Assembly (NCBI GenBank): GCA_020629335.1
Contig: JAHDDN010000376.1
Location: 1-5,598 of the forward strand
DNA from: Chitinophagales bacterium
Lineage (GTDB): Bacteria; Bacteroidota; Bacteroidia; Chitinophagales; UBA2359
Direction of reading: 5' to 3'
DNA length: 5,598 nt
Below the pieces are notes generated by a model, which was not told the DNA's origin, did no database searches, and saw only the letters and a program-made list of their open reading frames with translations. Of the stretch, positions 1 to 3,700 are shown in pieces. Numbering within the stretch: the stretch's first letter is position 1; each line of letters starts with the position of its first letter. The position numbers and the translations under genes are program-made.

Positions 1-55
1 TAGCCTATAATGGCTCCAGTCCAATTAATACGATTCAGTTGGTCAATATACAAGG
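1..55 (+). repeat. Sorting-domain direct repeat, copy 1
   Basis: This stretch aligns without gaps to 5544-5598, with 49 of 55 bases identical. Differences fall at 17, 19, 23, 26, 30 and 38. Three are silent and three change an amino acid (S to N, T to A, Q to H). Both copies are read in the same frame and encode the middle of a T9SS sorting domain. The true repeat probably extends beyond both window edges. Confidence 0.9.
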
Positions 56-209
56 ACAGGAACAAGCCATTTTCCCGATTGACCAAGTAGAATATGTGCA
101 AAATGACCTCATCACCTTACAATTACCTGAAGTACAAGCAGGCATTTATTTCTTGCTTTTGCAGATTGGGGAGGATTGGTATGCGAAAAAGATTGTGGTG
201 GGGGAGTGA
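1..209 (+). CDS. C-terminal end of a T9SS-secreted protein (5' partial)
   Basis: Only the last 68 complete codons and the TGA stop (207-209) lie in the window; the first two bases finish an upstream codon. The visible part matches a type A T9SS C-terminal sorting domain. A beta-strand region containing LVNIQG sits where these domains usually read 'iyni.Gq'. Later come the typical LPEVQAGIYFLLLQ strand pair and a basic end, WYAKKIVVGE. In the family this domain directs a Sec-exported protein to the type IX secretion system, where it is cleaved during export or attachment to the cell surface. The function of the missing N-terminal part cannot be inferred. The first 18 residues match the C-terminal region of the next gene at 15 of 18 positions, so the two genes are at least C-terminal paralogues. 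A 13-bp inverted repeat begins 41 bp after the stop. Confidence 0.88.
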   Translation, partial: AYNGSSPINTIQLVNIQGQEQAIFPIDQVEYVQNDLITLQLPEVQAGIYFLLLQIGEDWYAKKIVVGE

Positions 210-250
210 TGGTTGTTGGGTGATATCATGCTTATTTGATTGATAAGTAG

Positions 251-310
251 ATAGGAGGAAACTTAAGAACAAGTTATTTTTTGGCTATTCCTTAATCAGT
301 TTCCTCCTAT
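251..310 (+). terminator. Perfect 13-bp inverted repeat, likely terminator of the first gene
   Basis: The left arm ATAGGAGGAAACT (251-263) is an exact reverse complement of AGTTTCCTCCTAT (298-310). The stem can continue with 4 more pairs, TAAG (264-267) with CTTA (291-294), across a 3-nt bulge (295-297). The remaining loop is about 23 nt and includes a T run at 275-282. The tail after the stem (TGTGTTTATT) is only moderately T-rich, so this is not a textbook intrinsic terminator. Its position 41 bp after the stop at 209 supports a terminator or an mRNA 3'-end stabiliser. The arms contain AGGAGG and CCTCCT, which also resemble the Shine-Dalgarno and anti-Shine-Dalgarno cores. Confidence 0.6.
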
Positions 311-341
311 TGTGTTTATTGGTCAGTAGTAAATATTTATG

Positions 342-388
342 ATCAAAAATGACTTGAAGGCTTTTTGATTTTTGATTTTTTCTTTATT
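342..388 (+). terminator. Weak AT-rich hairpin followed by a T tract
   Basis: ATCAAAAAT (342-350) pairs exactly with ATTTTTGAT (368-376) around a 17-nt loop, and TTTTTTCTTTATT-like sequence follows the right arm. The arrangement fits a weak intrinsic terminator or a backup to the stronger hairpin at 251-310. The stem has only two G-C pairs. The TTTTTGA motif also occurs twice in a row, so pairing is ambiguous and chance is a real alternative in such AT-rich DNA. Confidence 0.3.
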
Positions 389-505
389 ATTGGAAAAAAT
401 TGATTGTTTGTGGAACTCTACAAACATAAAATAAACTGTTAGTAGAGTAATAAGTCTTCAAAGAGAAGCTTTATAGCATATTATAGATACCTACCTTAAC
501 AAAGT

Positions 506-513
506 TACGTTTG
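506..513 (+). promoter_or_regulatory. TACGTTTG, Bacteroidota -7-like element
   Basis: This octamer matches the Bacteroidota -7 consensus TAnnTTTG exactly. No TTG lies at the expected distance upstream; TTA at 481-483 with a 22-nt spacer is the nearest. If used, it would give a 5' leader of about 190 nt for the large gene. It is weaker overall than the pair at 555-584 because the -33 partner is missing. Confidence 0.3.
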
Positions 514-541
514 TTTTTTATTATAAAGTATCCCTGTTAAA

Positions 542-568
542 TGATCATGAATGCTTGATTTATGATCA
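542..568. promoter_or_regulatory. 11-bp dyad overlapping the candidate promoter
   Basis: Arms 542-552 and 558-568 pair over 11 positions (10 Watson-Crick plus one G-T at 549/561) around a 5-base loop GCTTG (553-557). TGATCA occurs in each arm. The loop contains the TTG proposed as the -33 element. It could be an operator half-site pair or an RNA hairpin of an upstream transcript, and the sequence alone does not decide. A T-rich stretch follows at about 571-584. Confidence 0.4.
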
Positions 569-608
569 ATATATTTTAGTTTTCTTAAGCCTTAAATGCT
601 TGCTTTAT
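550..608 (+). repeat. 14-bp near-exact direct repeats in the promoter region
   Basis: AATGCTTGATTTAT (550-563) and AATGCTTGCTTTAT (595-608) differ at one base and start 45 bp apart. A shorter exact repeat, GCTTTATAG, occurs at 468-476 and 602-610. Repeated boxes flanking a candidate promoter could be binding sites for a regulator, but low sequence complexity makes chance repeats likely. Confidence 0.35.
555..584 (+). promoter_or_regulatory. Candidate Bacteroidota promoter for the large gene
   Basis: TTG (555-557), a 19-bp spacer and TAGTTTTC (577-584) follow the Bacteroidota arrangement TTG-N19-TAnnTTTG, with one mismatch at the last base of the -7 element. Transcription would begin near 590, giving a leader of about 120 nt that contains the mini-ORF at 641-676. 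This is a pattern match only. Confidence 0.4.
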
Positions 609-640
609 AGGAAATATAGCCCATTTAAGAAGGGAGAATT

Positions 641-676
641 ATGCATATAAACACCATCCAGATTGAAATTTTATAA
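641..676 (+). other. 11-codon leader mini-ORF with SD-like sequence
   Basis: ATG at 641 opens MHINTIQIEIL and stops at TAA 674-676, 36 bp before the start of the large gene and in the same frame phase. It is preceded by AAGAAGGGAG (627-636), a purine-rich SD-like stretch 4 nt from the ATG, whereas the large gene has no such sequence. It could be a translated leader peptide that influences the downstream gene, or a chance ORF. No family is recognised. Confidence 0.25.
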
Positions 677-712
677 AATAAATTACCCTAATATCATTAA
701 AATCATATAACA

Positions 713-793
713 ATGTCCAAAACAAAATTTAGAACCCTACTCTTATTCATCACCATCATGCTTGTATACTGTAGTAGTAGTCGAGTGATGGCG
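713..793 (+). other. Sec signal peptide (residues 1-27)
   Basis: The N-terminus has a basic start (K3, K5, R7), a hydrophobic core LLLFITIMLVY (9-19), and a polar c-region ending VMA before Q28, a good signal peptidase I site. C20 follows LVY, but the bulky Tyr before it makes a lipobox unlikely. Sec export with later T9SS passage agrees with the C-terminal sorting domain. Confidence 0.85.
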
Positions 794-3700
794 CAAACCT
801 ATGAAGGAGATTATGTCATTAAGGAAGCAGCTGATACTATTGGTTTTAACTATACCAAAATTGAAGGGGATTTGATTTTTGAGTATAATGACTTAGAGTC
901 TTTTACAGGTTTTTCGAGTTTAAGAGAAATTAGCGGAGACTTAAAAATAAGCCGTAGTAAAGAGCTACAGAGCATAGAAGGACTGACTAATTTGGAGAAA
1001 ATCGGTGGTGATTTTATTCTTGAGTATAGCAAATTACAAGTCCTTGTAGGCTTTTTGAGTTTAACAGAAATCGGTGGAGACTTAAAACTAATTTGGAATC
1101 AAGAACTCAAGAGGATAGAGGGATTGACTAATTTAGAGAATATAGGAGGAGATTTTATTGTAGAGTATAATAATTTAGAATCTTTTACAGGCTTTTTGAG
1201 TTTAACAGAAATTGGTGGAGACTTAAAAATAGGTCGGAATCAAGAACTGAAGGGTATAGAAGGATTGATTAATTTGGAGAAAATCGGTGGTAATTTTGTT
1301 GTTGAGTATACTAATTTTGAATCCTTTATAGGCTTTTCAAGTTTAACAGAGATTGGTGGAGATTTAGAAATAAATTATAATGAAGAGTTAAAGATAATAG
1401 AAGGATTGGCTAATTTAAAGAAAATAGGAGGAGCACTAAATATTCGGACCAATAAGATTTTAACTGATATTCGTAGCTTTATAGCTTTAGAAAATATGGG
1501 GAATAATGGGGGAATAACGATTAATCGAAATGCTGAATTGATAACAATTGAGGGATTTGATGCTTTATTAAACACGGCGGGATTTAGTATTCGTGATAAT
1601 CCAAAATTGACCAATATAACTGGATTTAGCCAATTGGAAGAAGTAACTAGTTTTATGATTGCTTACAATGAAAACTTGGTCAATTTACCCTCCTTTAATA
1701 ACCTGCAACGAGTTAGTGAAGGTGGTTGGACGATTAGCAATAATGCTTCTTTAAAAAGTGTAGAAGGATTTGTTGAATTGGAAGAAGTTGAGGGTAGATT
1801 TTCTATAGTTGAGCATGATAATTTAACAATGATTTCTAGCTTTCCCAAGCTAAAGCAAGTTAATCAAGACTTTCAAATAGTTGCTAATGCACAATTAGTA
1901 AGTATTAAGGGATTTGATGTTTTAGCTGATATAGGATTAAGTTTGTCCATAGGAAACAATGTTCTATTGCAAGAGTTAGAAGGATTTAATGGATTAAAAC
2001 AAATGGATGATCCTATAAGTATTTCTTCCAATAAAAATCTACTTTATATTAGGGGCTTTAACCAACTCTATAGGCTGGATATTCTAAACATTAGTCAGAA
2101 TGGGAGCTTATTACAACTAGATGCATTTCAAAACCTAACAGAAGTTACCAATAATATAACCATTGAAGACAATCACTTAGAGGAATTAACAGTAGAAAGC
2201 TTTGGGCTGTTAGAGAAGATACCAATGTTAAACATTGAAAACAATAAAGGTTTGATCCATTTACAAGGATTTGACCAATTAAAGGAAGTAGGACAAGAAC
2301 TAAATATTGTTGAGAATGTGCAATTACAAAGTATCAATGGCTTTAATAACTTAGTCCAAACACCAATTTTACGAATCAATGAAAATGGATTACTAGAGTC
2401 GATTAATGGCTTTAATCAATTGACTACGATTAATGATTATATAGGAATTGGTAGGAATACAAAATTACATACCATAGAAGGCTTTGAAGTATTGACATCC
2501 ATTGGTAATGGATTGGGACTCAGTTATAATTCAGAATTGTCAGACTGTTGTGTTTTTGCTTGTCTAAAATTAGCCGAAATATTGCCTTTAGAAAGTATTT
2601 TTATAGAAGGAAATGCGGCTAATTGTAATCGTTTAGTGGATATACAGAATAGTTGTATAGATAGTCCTTGTTCACCAAGACCAACCGAACCATCCATAGA
2701 GATAGAAACCATTTACGATTCCCCCAATAACACCACAGTCAACTGTCAATATTTTTGGGAGGAGACTTTATGGGGTGATTGTATTGGAGATCAAAATAAC
2801 TTAATTACTTATGATTATTTGCAAGATGGGACCATTGAATTAATTGCTAATGCGACATTAATAACAGATAGTTTTAAGGAAAAGGGTTATTGGTACATTA
2901 CTCAATTTAACACAGTTGAAGAGACTTACAAAAAAATCTACACAAGTGGTTTATGGGAGCAGCCTATAGATCATTTAGCTGTAGTAGATATAAAAGCTGA
3001 TGGAAAGGATGAGTTAGTAATCATTTCAGGTAATATTTTGGAAGTATTTGATTTAACAACTTTGACCACAATATATAAAAAGCAATTGGACATAGACATT
3101 CCTTTTTTCAATGAAACAGCAGCCAAATATGCAGATGTAGATCGGGATGGACAAGGGGAATTGATCGTGATGATGAGTGATCAATTATTGTTTTTCAATG
3201 ATGTGCTAGAACTACAACAACAATATAGTGTGGAAAACGCTAATTTTGATATAGGTAATGTAGATGATGATCCTTTACTAGAAATTGTTTTCACAAATGG
3301 CGATACTTTTGAATTCAAAGAAGGGAATTTGACTAAGGAATATGATTTTAAACCTGGTGATCTATTTGAAGATGCTTTGATTATATTGGAAGATACAGAT
3401 AATGATACTTATCAAGAGGCTGTTATAGCTAGTTCTCACCAAAGGGTAGTCATTTATGATATAGAATTAGAAGCACCTAAAATGGAAATAGAAGCCAATA
3501 GAAGTATTGATGCCTTTACCATGTTTGATATTGACGGAGATGGTGCGAAGGAAATTATTTATGGAGAAGATCAATGGAATGATATTTACTGTTATAATGC
3601 CCAAACAGGAGCTTTGATTTGGGAGCTTGGTAAGGCTGATAGAGGAGCTACTGCTATTGCGATTGAAGATTTTGATGGTGATGGTGATTGGGAACTTGCT

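Larger units (their letters stand above)
210..712. other. 503-bp AT-rich intergenic region without a convincing gene
   Basis: Neither strand shows a coding frame of useful length or an RNA gene that I can recognise. The short ATG frames on the plus strand stop quickly, for example 339 after 9 codons and 641 after 11. The region holds two candidate terminator hairpins (251-310 and 342-388), a dyad (542-568) overlapping a candidate promoter (555-584), a second promoter-like element (506-513), short direct repeats and a leader mini-ORF (641-676). The 3' half most likely controls the large gene starting at 713. Confidence 0.7.

Noticed and set aside
339..368. Short ATG frame in the intergenic region (MIKNDLKAF then stop)
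   Set aside because: It has nine codons, no ribosome binding site and overlaps the AT-rich hairpin; nothing supports translation.
764..781. Lipobox-like LVYC followed by Ser residues at residues 17-23
   Set aside because: Tyr directly before the Cys does not fit the small residue needed, a good signal peptidase I site (VMA before Q28) follows, and the protein has a T9SS sorting domain.
850..1032. Reverse-strand open frame of about 60 codons inside the solenoid region
   Set aside because: It is antisense to a long frame with clear repeat structure. Its Ser/Leu/Lys-rich product is what the complement of this repeat yields, and no start context or family supports it.
866..1440. Tandem 141-bp repeats considered as a CRISPR array or mobile-element repeats
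   Set aside because: There are no constant short repeats with unique spacers. The whole unit is coding, in frame, and carries the solenoid protein pattern.
1375..1848. Reverse-strand open frames at 1375-1614 and 1663-1848
   Set aside because: Both are shadows of the solenoid coding frame. Their compositions mirror the repeats (recurrent NPS and KLxNPS-like motifs) and they have no promoter, RBS or recognised domain.
2173..2712. Reverse-strand open frames at 2173-2379 and 2524-2712
   Set aside because: They lie antisense to the late solenoid repeats and the Cys cap. The plus-strand frame is uninterrupted and carries conserved motifs here.
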